NCBI GenBank assembly: GCA_035235625.1
Contig: CP141148.1
Coordinates: 1,364,001 to 1,428,000 of the forward strand
Reading direction: 5' to 3'
Length of the DNA: 64,000 nt
From: Saururus chinensis
Taxonomy: Eukaryota; Streptophyta; Magnoliopsida; Piperales; Saururaceae
The notes under the pieces were generated by a model. It saw only the letters and a program-made list of their open reading frames with translations, searched no databases and had not been told where the DNA came from. The position numbers and the translations under genes are program-made. Positions 22,637 through 34,197 of the stretch are shown piece by piece. Each line of letters opens with the position of its first letter. The stretch's first letter is position 1.

Positions 22637-22879
22637 GTAAATGACCACACACACTTCTTTCTCAAAAGATGATTCAATGGCAACAAACATCATACATACC
22701 GGCAATGTCATGTACAAGGGTTATATTGTTATGGTTTTTCTTTCATACACTTTGTATCAGTGTGAAGTATGTATGAAAGAAAATTCATAACAATATGACA
22801 CTTTTGCACGATATTGCTGGTATAGATTATATTTTTTCCCTTTGAGCATCTTTTGAAAACAAAGTGTGTGTGATCATTA
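22637..22879. mobile_element. Hairpin MITE (PIF/Harbinger-like)
   Basis: Two arms of about 110 bp are inverted complements around a 20-30-bp loop near 22745-22770. Paired words include GACCACACACAC with GTGTGTGTGATC, CAAAAGATG with CATCTTTTG, TACCGGCAATGTC with GATATTGCTGGTA, and TATTGTTATGGTTTTTCTTT with its near-complement at 22775-22795. The trinucleotide TTA flanks both ends (22634-22636 and 22880-22882), as expected for PIF/Harbinger insertions. Arms retain enough pairing to form a transcript hairpin. Confidence 0.6.
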
Positions 22880-22882
22880 TTA

Positions 22883-24734
22883 ATGCCCTAAAATGGCAAA
22901 TAGACTACTTGTGAACTTTTTCGTAAAGTAAAAATGCATTCATACATGCTTCCTTTCTCTATGTCTTATGCATATGGTTCTTATTGTCTTCCACTAGTAA
23001 ATGAAAAATCTAACAAAAAGAAATGATTTTAAGTTGTAGTGGTTGGTCTTGGTAGCAGAGTTACTATCGCAGTTTTTATGAGAATATGTATTACATTTGA
23101 GAAACTGCATGTCTAGGACTACATTGCTATGCAAAAAGATGTTTTTGTAGATAGATTGAAGCCTATTGAGTGTTATGCCCTCCTTAACTGGTACATGAAA
23201 TCATTCTTACAGATAGTGATAATTGTAGATGCTAGATTATTATATGTATTAATATATATATAGATGCTAGATTATTGTATACATTAATATAAGTTTCTAG
23301 ATTTACTCTTATAGTTGCATCTCCTTGATTCAATATTCAAGGTGTCTTGCATTAGTGATATTCAGTAGATATGTCAAAATGGCATAATGTTTTAACATTT
23401 ATTAAAATGTTTTTATACATCTATTTAAACATTTTGACATTTGGGTTTAACAGTCAAAATATTTTAACACATATGTTAAAATATTTTTTGCACATTTAGT
23501 CAAATTATTTTGTGCATCTCGGTATAAGTCCTTAGTGCACGACATATGTTTAGACATTGGGCTTCACCCTAGAGAGTATCCTCATGTAGGACTTGAGAAG
23601 TGAAGATCACTTTGCTACAATCACTCTTGGTGCATGCCTTGATGGCTAAAGCAATGTGGGCAACCATGTCAGTCATGGCACCCACATCAAGCATAAGAGT
23701 GCAAGGAGTGTTCACGTCCTTGGGGTTGTCGCACTCTTGGATGATGGACTTCTTGCTGGCTCCATCGTATGGCGGGGAGAGCTTTGATGGGTCAATGGGA
23801 CTAGAGAAGGGGAAAGGTCTACAAAGATTTCCGTCAAAATAGAGGAGGCAAAGGCTGGTGGAGTGAAGAAGTGACTCACCATCATCGTCGCTAGGGAGGT
23901 GTAGGTCTCTTCTTCTATAGAGAAGACACCACTATGGGAAGAAGGTGGGAGATGGAGCGTAATGGGAGCTAAACACACTAAAAAAGTATTTGGGTTGTAC
24001 AACATAGGTTATGAGAGATCAGATGGAGTGAGACGTCAAGGTGAGGCAAAAATATGAGAAATGGGATTTTTTGTGAAAAAAATTAAAAAATATGGATTCG
24101 TCCCATAATGACATGAACTTTGGTAAAACCTTCAGTTTGTAGCCCTTCCTTGACCCCAATTTCAAATCTTAGTAGAAAAAGCCAAATATAACTCTCCCAA
24201 ATAGGCTATTAGGCAATGAAAGGAAACATTATTGGATACTCAGGGAGTCCCACATGAATCTACTTCCACTTTATAGTTTATACTAAGGGTCTGCCCATAC
24301 AAATATGGGGTTAGGGCTAAAAAATTCCATCCATGGTCTTAGGGTTGGGCCTAAAAATTTTAAGCTTACCTTAAATAGGACGGGTTAGGACTAGGGTTGC
24401 AAAGCCTGTAGACATGTTTGGCTCATCCCCAAGTATAAAAACTATTATATCTATCTTCTTTTATGGTCTTGTGTAGACTCAAATGGAAGGAGAATAAAGG
24501 AGGTTGTATACTTTAAGGGAGTTTAGGAGATTCTAAACTAACAGGTTCATGGTTAGTTGTGAAGGACTCCACCTAATGGTCAAATGCATATGATCTTTTG
24601 TTTCATAGGTCAACTAGTAAGACCCACCTAAAGATTATAGATTTTTCTATAAAAAAATATAGAAATAATAAAATTACCAAAAAGAAAAAAGCTCAAGACT
24701 TGACTTAACCCAACCCTACCCGACACAGTTTCAA
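22883..24734. other. No recognised gene; unassigned frame at 23580-24000
   Basis: Mostly AT-rich. The segment 23560-24000 is less AT-rich and open over parts of both strands, but frames do not stay open together and no domain was recognised. It may be an old pseudogene. 24290-24420 holds GGGTTAGG/AGGGTTG words like those of the CGGGT elements. Confidence 0.3.
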
Positions 24735-25260
24735 ACATAAATGTGGCTATTTGGACCCCATAAAACTTTGAGTATTGCAAACAAACTGAAATATTCAGTA
24801 TTTTTTTACTTATTCTTCTAACCCCAAGAATCCTCACTATTTTTCTCACTTATTACCCCAACTAAAATAACCCTACGTCTCCTTCTCCAATTACAACAAC
24901 GACTAGCTTTGGCAGCAATCTACTTCCCCCTCCCCCCACTCCTTCTTCTCCTCCTCTTTTTTTTTCCTGGGCTGAGGAGGAGGAAGAAGAAAAAGAACAA
25001 GAAGAGAATAAAGAGGATGAGGGGGAGGTGCGATTCAGGGGAGCTGAAGCTGAGGCCAGGTTCATGGCAGTGTGACATGAGGTGGGTTGGAGTATGTACT
25101 GCCACCAGCAGCAATGACACATTGAAGAAGGAGGAAGAGGTAGAGCCAAGGAGAAAAAATCATATATTGTGGGGTATATATGAGAGATTTTAAAGGCTTT
25201 TATTAGGGTAAAAAGAAATGAGGTATTGAGGGGATTTTGGGGTGCATATTTACGTATTCT
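24735..25260. mobile_element. Terminal-inverted-repeat element with CT/AG-rich core (copy 2)
   Basis: Left end ATGTGGCTATTTGGACCCCA pairs imperfectly with the right end, which reads TTTTGGGGTGCATATTTACG. Inner arm ACTTATTACCCCAACTAAAA pairs with TTTTATTAGGGTAAAAAG. The core holds a pyrimidine-rich segment (24930-24970) and a purine-rich segment (24975-25040, 25120-25155). Same structure as 9200-9870. Frames within it reflect composition only. Non-autonomous. Confidence 0.5.
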
Positions 25261-26493
25261 TATCTAGTACTCTAGGAGTACCCAATAATTTCTCTTAGGA
25301 AGGGGTGTTCATACCCTAAAAGATTTTGTTTCACACACTAGAGAGTCTACTTCTTGCATAGGGGTGAAAGGAGGAATACCCTTAAAAAAAGCTAATGTTT
25401 ATGCTTACCCAAGAACCTTTTATTAAGCTAATGCATCCATTAGCGTGCTAGATAGGACCTCCCCCATTGAGTCAAGAGGGAGGGGAATTTTTTAAAGTAC
25501 TCGCAGAAAGAATGAAACCCAAAATGTGCCCCATATTGTAAGGGGCACATAGCGTGGACAACCGACAACAATCAGTAAAAAGGTGTAAGGGTGCCCTTAA
25601 TCAACTACTACCAATGGGCAAAAGTAGGCAGCCTTTGCAATTAGGGGGTATAATTTCAAGGCAGGTTCAAGTTAAGCCTTTGGCACCTTTGGGTTTTTAT
25701 CTAGGCAAAAGGATCTACAATGGTTGTATAATAATGTGCATATATACATGTGTGTTCACAAAGAGGAAAAGTTAACCTGCATTGTGCACAATACGTCCAA
25801 GCTAATTGCAAGCCATCAAAATGGCCCACATGTTTTAGGGAGCTAGTAGGATATAAAAATGGACTTGTCTAGCCTGACCAACTTTCATGACCAAGGCTAG
25901 GTGACCAACAATGAAAAATTACCACATCAACAAAAATTGGTAATAGAGAAACTTAAGAACTAGATCCAATGGTTCTTATGTTCCCTCCTTCCACATGTCC
26001 TTTAGTCAAGTAATCTAGTCATGCAGGTCAGGGAAATATTTTTCTATAAAAAATCATGCCCACTTTTTATGGGTTCTAATCAATGGAAAAACATTTAGAT
26101 GCACCACTGTATAATGAGCCAAAAATGAGCCCATACCGAGTGATGTGTGGCATGGAAAAGGAAATTGATATTTTTACTCCACTTTCTTTACACAAAAAGT
26201 TTACTCTAGCCTCGTAAAAAATAGTATAACCCATTATCCTTAAAAAAAAGTTGTGATCAACTAGTTGCTTTCTATTTTTCATGCCATGCACAACTCTTTA
26301 CTTGGTGGCTCATTGGAGAGTGGCATATCTAAATATGTGTCATCCAAGAATTTTAGAAAAAAACTTTCAATCACCTTGGAAATTTAATGAAGGATTTTGG
26401 GAAGAAAAGGTGTTTGTCGATCAGCCCATTGACACTTAAGCTATAGCCTATAAAAAAAAAGGTAATCGACTTAGGAGTATACCTTACTTCACA
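25261..26493. other. No gene or element recognised
   Basis: Intergenic DNA with scattered short frames and no domain, splice pattern or repeat pair that I can support. Ends at the target-duplication candidate TGGAA before the LTR at 26499. Confidence 0.35.
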
Positions 26494-26498
26494 TGGAA

Positions 26499-29016
26499 TG
26501 TCATGCCCCCTGCCCCAAAATTGGCGAGAAGACGCGACAACTTCTATCCTAACCCTAGATTAGATTGGAATTTGTAGTTAAGTCATTGCTTTGTTTAAAA
26601 ACAATCCAGAGAATAAATATATTAAAAAAATTAACTACTTTTATCATAACTATGATTAAACATCAACCTATTAGAGTTATAGTGTAATGACATAACATAT
26701 GCCTCAAACTAAAAAAAAAGAAACTACTAACTAGAAATAAAACATTATCAAGTAATATGAAGTTTCATAATGTCTTTTTATTTATATCCTACTAATTATC
26801 CCTTAGTAAATTGTTCCCCTGTTAGTGGCTCCTCAGTTATCTTCTTAGTCACAGAGCAAGTCATTTTGAGCACTTGCATGACACCATCACACAAAGGATC
26901 CCGAAGGATTCCCAAAACAAAACAAGGGTGAGTATAAACTCAGTAAGAATTTTAAAATAATTGTATTTACACCTAAATACAAGTTTCAACATTTAAACCA
27001 AATTACTTATGTAACCATAATGTACATATATCTCAAAAAGTACATCAAGAGTCATACAAATTATATAAGTGTAATTTAATCTCAGGATTACATCCAACAT
27101 AAGTCTCAATACGATACAAATCAAAGTAACAAACAAAATGTTTTACCTGTTACCTGATACCCGATGCATGAACCTGACATTCCAAACTGGAGATGCCAAA
27201 TAATACCTAGTTAAGCCGGTGCACACGAACATGACCAACCTAGACTCCAACTCCAAAATTCTCAATAATATAAATATTTCAGTCATCTCAACCCAGGTAG
27301 GCAAAAACGTGCCCTTTCGGACAGAAATTTCTACCATTTCGGATAGAAAACCCTGTCGTTTCGGATAGAAAACCTTGTCGATAAACATCCAATACGGTTA
27401 ATCTGACAACCATTAAAACCTCGACTTACCACGAATAATCCATAGCTTTCAAATCATTTTTATGATGTAATGAATATAAACATGGCTATATGTGCAACCC
27501 CAAGTAATTGTACTATCTTATGCAAGACATAATTCAATAGATAAAATAATATATACTAAAGACATGCATGAAACATGGATTTGCTAAATTAACCTTAAAT
27601 GTATGCATGCATATCCTTAAGAAAGTTAAGAATATTGAAAGTACTAAAGTAGCACAATCAACAATACAATATCTCATTTATTCTCACACTAGCTTAAATA
27701 GATGTTTTAGCGTAATCATAGTATGTAACTTGTATATTTTAAGAAAAATAGCAAATAAACTCCAATAAATGTGAAAATTTACAAAAACCTACATCTTAAT
27801 CTTAATTACAATATAAATATATATTATTTGAAAATAAATTCAAAAAATAATTTTTATTAATTAATTAAGAAGACTGTAGTTCTACTAAAATTGTCAACCT
27901 ACAAATTTACGACTATGTCATTGACTTATCGTGCTCTAAACGACTTAAAATTTTTATAGGATGCTCATAACATATATATCAATTTATCATAAGAAAGACC
28001 CAAAAATTATTTTTTTTCATCCCTAAACTTGCTTCAAAACACATAATTAGAGAACTATTTTACTATATAGTATGTATTTCAAAAAATATAATGAATATAT
28101 ATTATTCTAAAAAAAATTGAAAAATTAAGAATGTGATCGAGATATGATATTCTACATTCATAAAACATCCAAGAGCAAAACTTAAAGTAAAAGTATTCAA
28201 AACACAGTCGTGAATCCAAAATAGAGAATAAAAATAATTCAAGTCATATTCATTATTTAAGAACATGATTTCACCTACAAACATAGTATTAATGTAAATA
28301 AAACCTCATATAAAAAAAACCCTTACCTCTAGAACAAAGAAACTCTTCAAATCTTTCTAAATCAAAGGATCCCTATTCAACAAAATTATGATTTTTCTTT
28401 AGATCTAGGCATGAAACAAGGAAAATTTAGAGATTTTGAAAGAAGAAGACATGAGAATTTTAATTAAGCATGAAGAACCTTCAATTCCCAATTAAGTATC
28501 AAAGGATTAAGGAGAAAATAATCAAATTACTCACCTTAAAGGAGGCTAAAGCCCTACAAATTCTTAGCCAAATTTTAAAAACTCTTAAACTCTCTAATTA
28601 AAGCTCTTATGACTTATTTATAGATGGTAGAGATTAGGGTTCCTAAACTTCTTAGGGTTTGGGCTACTAAACCAACCTTGAGTCACCCAAATTAGCCCTT
28701 AAATTATTATTCCCATAACTTATTTTGAATGAGCCCAAAAGGTTAAGTAAAATGCTTAATTTTATGTCTAAATCGGGTACAGTGTATCTAGTACAACTTT
28801 AACGAGTCATATCTCGCTTATCCAAACTCCAATTTATGCATTCTTGGTTGCATTTTGAAGCTATTTCTATCTAGTTTTTAGCCATATATGTCTCACCCTA
28901 AATTTAACCCATATAAAGAGTTATCTAACTCGTAAGGCTAAAAGGTCATATTCCTTAAATTTTATAAGTCAACCACAAATAAAATAATTAAAAAATAAGA
29001 ATTGTAAAATTTTAAA
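26499..29016 (+). mobile_element. Family A LTR, probably solo
   Basis: Begins TGTCATGCCCC and is collinear over its first 1.1 kb with the reverse of 3116-4205. TGGAA stands on both sides (26494-26498 and 29017-29021), suggesting a 2.5-kb solo LTR, although the right terminus (AATTTTAAA) is not a standard CA end. The middle (27310-27385) carries three near-copies of a 22-bp unit with TTTCGGATAGAAA. A TATA-like ATTTATAG lies near 28617. No internal gag or pol frame is present. Confidence 0.55.
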
Positions 29017-29168
29017 TGGAAGGTTTTTCTCATCCTATCTAATAGCTTCTTGCCGACCTAAACACAAACTTTAACATATTGGGATGCACCCAGAGCTACG
29101 GAGACAAGGATTTTGGGTGGATGTGAGCTCAAGAGAAACTAGGAAAACACGAATTTGGAGAGAGAAAA

Positions 29169-32100
29169 TGTCACGCCCTGGCGATGCCCGACCCGAGCCG
29201 AACCCGGTCCAGGGGCCGGCCAAGCGCGCGGGGGCGACGAAGTGAACATTGAGAAAATGATCTAGCGGAAGACTTAACCCTAACCACAGGCGATTAACAG
29301 CGACATGGAGTGCGCACAATCCTTTGAGCAAGAGTAAATAAAAAGGGAGAAAATGTGTTGCTTATCACAAAGTAAACAACAATCTCAAACCCACAAACTT
29401 AGTTAAGTAAAGCCCACACCGGCTCAAAATAAGTCATAAGCATCACAACTGCATAATATGACATAAATCCAAACAAGAACCCTACACAAAGGTTCGAACA
29501 TAAAGCATGAAATAAACGCAAGTAAGTCACGCAACGATCTCCATCATCACACCCAAGCTACCTCTGACCTTTCCTCAAAAAGGCAATCCTGTCCGTCTGC
29601 GTGTCGCACCACGCAGCCCCAAATCAAAACACAAAAGAGGGATGAGTTTTAACACTCAGCAATGGTTTTAAATATCACTGTCAATGTAGAAAATACGATA
29701 GCTTAGAAATGAGATCGTTTCAGATCAAAGATTTACATGGTGCATCACTTTCTGATCACACATTCATATCACTTAACACTGCATCATAATGCATAATTCA
29801 ACCTGCATGGATGTATCTCTAGCATACATATTCCCACATGCATTCACATCATAACCAATCCCGCATGGATGTATCTCTAACATACATATTCCCACATGCA
29901 TAACATCATCACAATCTGCATGGATGTATCTCTAACATACATATTTCCACATGCATAATATCATTACAATCTGCATGGATGTATCTCTAACATACATATT
30001 CCCACATGCATAACATCATCACAATCTGCATGGATGTATCTCTAACATACATATTTCCACATGCATAACATCATCACAATCTGCATGGATGTATCTCTAA
30101 CATACATATTTTCACATGCATTTTATCATCAAAATCAACATGCATGGATGTATCTCTAACATACATATTCCACATGCATGACATCAAAATCAACATGCAT
30201 GGATGTATCTCTAACATACATATTCCCACATGCATAATGTCATCACAATCAACCTCCATCAAGGAGTAATCACACATTAACGTCACACAGACGGGAGCAT
30301 AGACAAGGCCACGAAGGCGTGTCATGGTCCAAAATTCTACACAAGAATTCAAGAAAAATCGGGGTTGTCAATCCCTAATACTGCTCGCCCTGGACAATCC
30401 TGGCCAAGGATGTCCCATTCTCACACAGAGAATCTAGAGCAGGGGTGTTCGCCCAGGGACATCTCCTGCGGAGGGAAGAGCCCGAGTTCTCACACAGAGA
30501 ACCCTAGAACACGTGGTAGCGGGGTGCACACGGCATACCACACTGGATTCTCAGGGTCCAGATGACACACATAATAATATTCTCACATATCCGCAAGACA
30601 AGTACACAACTCGTCCCCACATCATTTCATTAAACAAGACTCAACCCGGGGAGTGCACTCGTTCCACACAGGAACTTCAAATCAAAATATGTCCTTTCAG
30701 ACCAATCAACTTGCGATTAATCCACGACCGATAAACCCGGCACACAATTCCATCACATTGTATCCAATCGGTCAAATTCGATTAATCACGATGAAGCCTC
30801 AATTGGAAATCCATTTTCATGATGCGTGCAGCATGGTACATGCGTGGGCAAAGCATACATGAATCCTAATCATGATAAGTGTTCTCACCAGCCCCTAATG
30901 CATCATTCATAATCACGATATTAAGCTTCAACATCATCATTTAACCCCCACATGTGTGTGTGTGTAACTAGTAGAAGCCTTTCACATAATGCATATCAAC
31001 ATGCTTGAAAATCAACTCACTACCACACTACACATGTGAATTTCTATTTAAACATGAATTCCAGTGGAAATCATAGTAGAAGAATCGTTGAAATCATAGC
31101 TAGATTCAAAACTCAACCAGAAAGGCTAAACACATATAACATCACTCATTTCATCATTGAGTCATGGCATTCACCAACATTCACACACCATTAATCACAA
31201 TCTATCATGACAAATTAGTCCAACAATGATTGTAGTCCTACTGAAAATATAAGCTTAATCAAAGGGAACAACCATTCATAATTTCAAGATAACGATTCCA
31301 ACATCATGCCACAAAGCATGTCATTCCACCATCTCTAAGCATATATCTCAACTTCATAAACTCAATAGCATGCATTTCCAGTAGCCTAACATAGCTTAAA
31401 ACACTCCACATTCATATAAAATTGACAAGCTAAAGTGGAATCATCAAAATAGGCATCATACACACAACATACAATTTTACGTAGCCGATCGATCGCCCTT
31501 CAGGCCGTTCGATCGGTTACACGCAAAAATTTGAAATTTTCAGTTCAGCCGATCGATCGCCCTGCAAGGCCGATCGATCGCCAACACGGCAGAACAGTCA
31601 TCTTCTTCCTTTCGCAAATCCAAACCGAAACACCATAGATAGCACTTCAAATCCACATCTAACACCCTAATCATTATCAAAAGTCCTCCTTGACTTCCAG
31701 AATATCAAACCAAACCATAATAATGCAAAACCCTAAGAAATCGGGATTAAATAATTCCATTTTCTAATCTTACCATTAACACACTAAATCAAGCAAACCA
31801 TTTCAAAATAAGCCAAAAATGAAGAGTTTTACCATGGATAAACAGAGATTTCGAAGACCCATTACCTCAGCACTTGGTTTAGCTCGGATTGAAGAGTCAC
31901 CCTTCTTGAAATCCTTGAAAACACAATGAGTTTGAATTAAACTCTAATGGAAATTGATTTACTCAAGAAATCCCTAATTAAACCTTAGATATAGGGCTTG
32001 TTGGTAGTAAAAAGCGAATTTTGAATGTTAGGGTTTGTGGTAAAACACAAATCAGTAGCTTTTGATGGTCAAAAACGAATTGAATCAAGGGGAAAATGGT

Positions 32101-32683
32101 AAATTTGGAAGAAATTAAGAGAAAAGTCATGAATTAGTGCTTAATTAGAGCAAGCTTACCTTAATCGGCTTCTAATTCGGGCCTAAGTGGGGATTAGGCC
32201 AGCCCTCATTCCTTAGCCTATTCCCAAAAATGGAAATGGCTTTGGTTTGCCCTTTTATAGTAAGGGTTGGGGTAGGCATAGGTAAGTTTTGGGGTGTAAA
32301 TACGAAAAGTAGGCTAAAAGTGGGTATTTTGCAAATTTAAGCATAATTTAAGCCTAATAAAATTCTGAAATTTTTTTGTGGGACCTTAAGTATATGTCTA
32401 GGTTCATTTGACACAAAAATAAAATTTTCGACGGTGGGGCCCACAGGGGTCCCGCCAAAACCCTAATTTTTGGGAAAATAGTGAAAATTCCAAAAAATTT
32501 CAAAAATTCACATTTGGTTTAAAATCACTCAAAACCACTAATATTGAAGTTAATTTTGGTTAAAACCATCACAAACTCTATTTATTTCACGAAATCACCG
32601 AATAAGATCAGAAAACACGTAAATCTCACGATAACTCATAATTAAAAAAAACCAAAACTGTTTTAAAGATGAGGGTCCTTACA
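29169..32683 (+). mobile_element. 3.5-kb solo LTR with perfect 5-bp target duplication
   Basis: Starts TGTCACGCCCTGGCGATGCC at 29169 and ends GAGGGTCCTTACA at 32683. GAAAA flanks both ends exactly (29164-29168 and 32684-32688). The whole 3515-bp interval contains no gag or pol, no primer-binding site and no second LTR, so it is a solo LTR left by recombination between the two LTRs of a full element. It contains a 55-bp tandem array (29808-30245), CCGATCGATCG palindromes (31487-31590) and a TATA-like CTTTTATAG near 32252. Its start resembles those of the LTRs at 26499, 53651 (reverse) and 61379. Confidence 0.8.
29808..30245 (+). repeat. 55-bp tandem repeat array inside solo LTR, about eight units
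   Basis: Each unit has CATGGATGTATCTCTAACAT followed by ACATATTCCCACATGCAT and a variable ATCATCACAATC tail. Eight units start near 29812, 29866, 29918, 29973, 30027, 30082, 30145 and 30196. Unit length varies slightly by small indels in the tail. Confidence 0.8.
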
Positions 32684-32688
32684 GAAAA

Positions 32689-33077
32689 GTCATGGGCAGA
32701 GGATTGTAGGCTCTAAGACTAAAGGAACTACAGGTACAATCACTACCTATCAATAATTTCTTAGTCTTTATACTCTACTTAAATCTTGTAAAGGTGGTAG
32801 GTAATGAGATTTGATAAAGTTATGCATGATTAAAGGATGAAAGCATGAACTTTCATGATTTTCACTACTTGAGATCAGTGAGGTTGAATTAACATGTTTT
32901 AATGATAGTTGAATATTTACAAGACCATGTAGAAGCAAGTGAAAAGAGTAGAATGTAAGTAGGTTTCTAAGGGAAGGTGAAACTAATTTAATTGAATCGA
33001 ATTTGTTAGGTTGTTCAACATGTCAACTAGGCTATTGATCGAACAAACTAATGACAAAGGCCTAAAAATAAATATAA
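32689..33077. other. No gene seen
   Basis: Short unassigned spacer between the solo LTR and a MITE. Confidence 0.4.
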
Positions 33078-33079
33078 TA

Positions 33080-33228
33080 CTCCCTCCATCCATTATTAAT
33101 AGATATATTTGAAAAATCGTAGTTTTTATTGAATAGTGAGACTCACTTCTAAGAGAATGAAAAATAAACTTATGATATTAACCACTTAAATTGAACAAGT
33201 CGGAGCTACTAATATGGAACAATATTCT
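33080..33228. mobile_element. Degenerate Stowaway-like MITE
   Basis: Left terminus CTCCCTCCATCCATTATTAA after TA (33078-33079) is typical of plant mariner-type MITEs. The right end (GAGCTACTAATATGGAACAA, about 33205-33225) is a decayed complement. Its interior, GAAAAATCGTAGTTTTTATT, is shared with the element at 34019. Confidence 0.5.
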
Positions 33229-33765
33229 GTTTTACAAATGAAACTTTTAATGTAGGATAGAGGGGGGTAATAAGAAAATGAATAAAATAAGAGTGCTTTA
33301 AGGGCATGAGAATCCCTCAAACGCACAACTTCATAAAGAGGCAAGGAGAAATGAGGGGGCAACAACGATTTTTACTTGAGATTCCCTTTCTATGACAAGA
33401 AGGCACTTTTATGGGAAACAAAGAAAGCCTTGAAAGATCGTTTTTATGATTTTTCTCCTGCTCTAATCCCTACTCAGTACATTAAGTTGGTGAAATACTC
33501 CTCAGTTTTTAATTTTGTTTTATCTTGAACAGCTTGAGGTGGGTGTGTAATGTTTAGTTACCAAGGATTGCCAACTACCCATCGCGGCAATTCATTCATG
33601 GCCTTTCCATACACAATAGATGTAAAAATGGAAAAGTGACCAAACTATTTATGAAAAGTTGAAACCTCCCACCAGTCTTTAACCCTGAACTAGTAAACCT
33701 CTCACCATTTACCAACTCAACTGACAACTGCATTCCGCTCTTCCCCCCACCATGGTCTCAATGGG
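33229..33765. other. No gene seen
   Basis: Unassigned sequence upstream of the small peptide frame; a TATA-like CATATAAAC lies at its right edge (33770 area). Confidence 0.4.
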
Positions 33766-33828
33766 CTTCATATAAACTGAGCCCATTTTACCTGCACAGT
33801 ATTTGTCCGACCAAGGAGCTGAATCACC

Positions 33829-34008
33829 ATGAAGATGAAGCAGACAGCCATCGCTCTCCTCCTGCTGCTGCTCCTCCTAATTCTCGCTACAGAGGGAGCT
33901 ACAGAAGGCAGGCCCCTCCTCTCCCCTGGGCACCACCTCCCTCCTAGCCAAGTCACCACTGCCCAACCCCCTTTTTTCAGGTGTGACAGATGCTGCAGCC
34001 TATGGTGA
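33829..34008 (+). CDS. Possible small secreted peptide precursor, 59 residues
   Basis: ATG at 33829 opens a 59-codon frame ending in TGA at 34006-34008. Residues 1-20 are MKMKQTAIA followed by a run of eight leucines and ILA, a textbook signal peptide with probable cleavage near residues 20-24 (ATEGA). The mature part is proline-rich (GRPLLSPGHHLPPSQ) and ends in FRCDRCCSLW with three cysteines. TATA-like CATATAAAC sits about 60 bp before the ATG, which would give a very short leader. I recognise no peptide family. An alternative is a first exon: CCCTTTTTTCAG at 33968-33979 looks like a splice acceptor inside the frame, so the reading could differ. A MITE begins only about 10 bp after the stop and may have removed an original C-terminus. 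Length and signal peptide are seen; a role as a secreted signal is inference. Confidence 0.4.
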   Translation: MKMKQTAIALLLLLLLLILATEGATEGRPLLSPGHHLPPSQVTTAQPPFFRCDRCCSLW

Positions 34009-34018
34009 TGAGGATAAT

Positions 34019-34197
34019 GCTCCTTCTGTCTCATATTAATGGTTTTATTTGAAAAATAATATTTTTTATTGAATACTAAATCTACAACTAAGAGGGTAGA
34101 AAAATAGCTTTCGTGATGTTTTTTAAATACCTAGTTATTTAAATTGAGCCAAATGGAGTTAATAATACGGAACAAACCTTTTGTCCAAATGGAGTAA
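34019..34197. mobile_element. Stowaway-like MITE abutting the small peptide frame
   Basis: Left terminus CTCCTTCTGTCTCATATTAA pairs with the right-side segment TTAATAATACGGAACAAACC (about 34160), and CCAAATGGAGTAA closes the element. The interior GAAAAATAATATTTTTTATT matches the MITE at 33080. Right boundary approximate. Confidence 0.5.

Noticed and set aside
23600..24005. Opposing frames of 80-97 codons with an old-gene look
   Set aside because: Frames shift between strands, and I could not match any family; mentioned only as a possible pseudogene in the intergenic entry.
24862..25193. Frames on both strands with Ser-rich or Lys/Arg-rich translation
   Set aside because: Same cause: low-complexity core of the second TIR element.
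29812..30240. CRISPR-like array
   Set aside because: Units are contiguous, near-identical tandem copies without unique spacers, inside a plant LTR.
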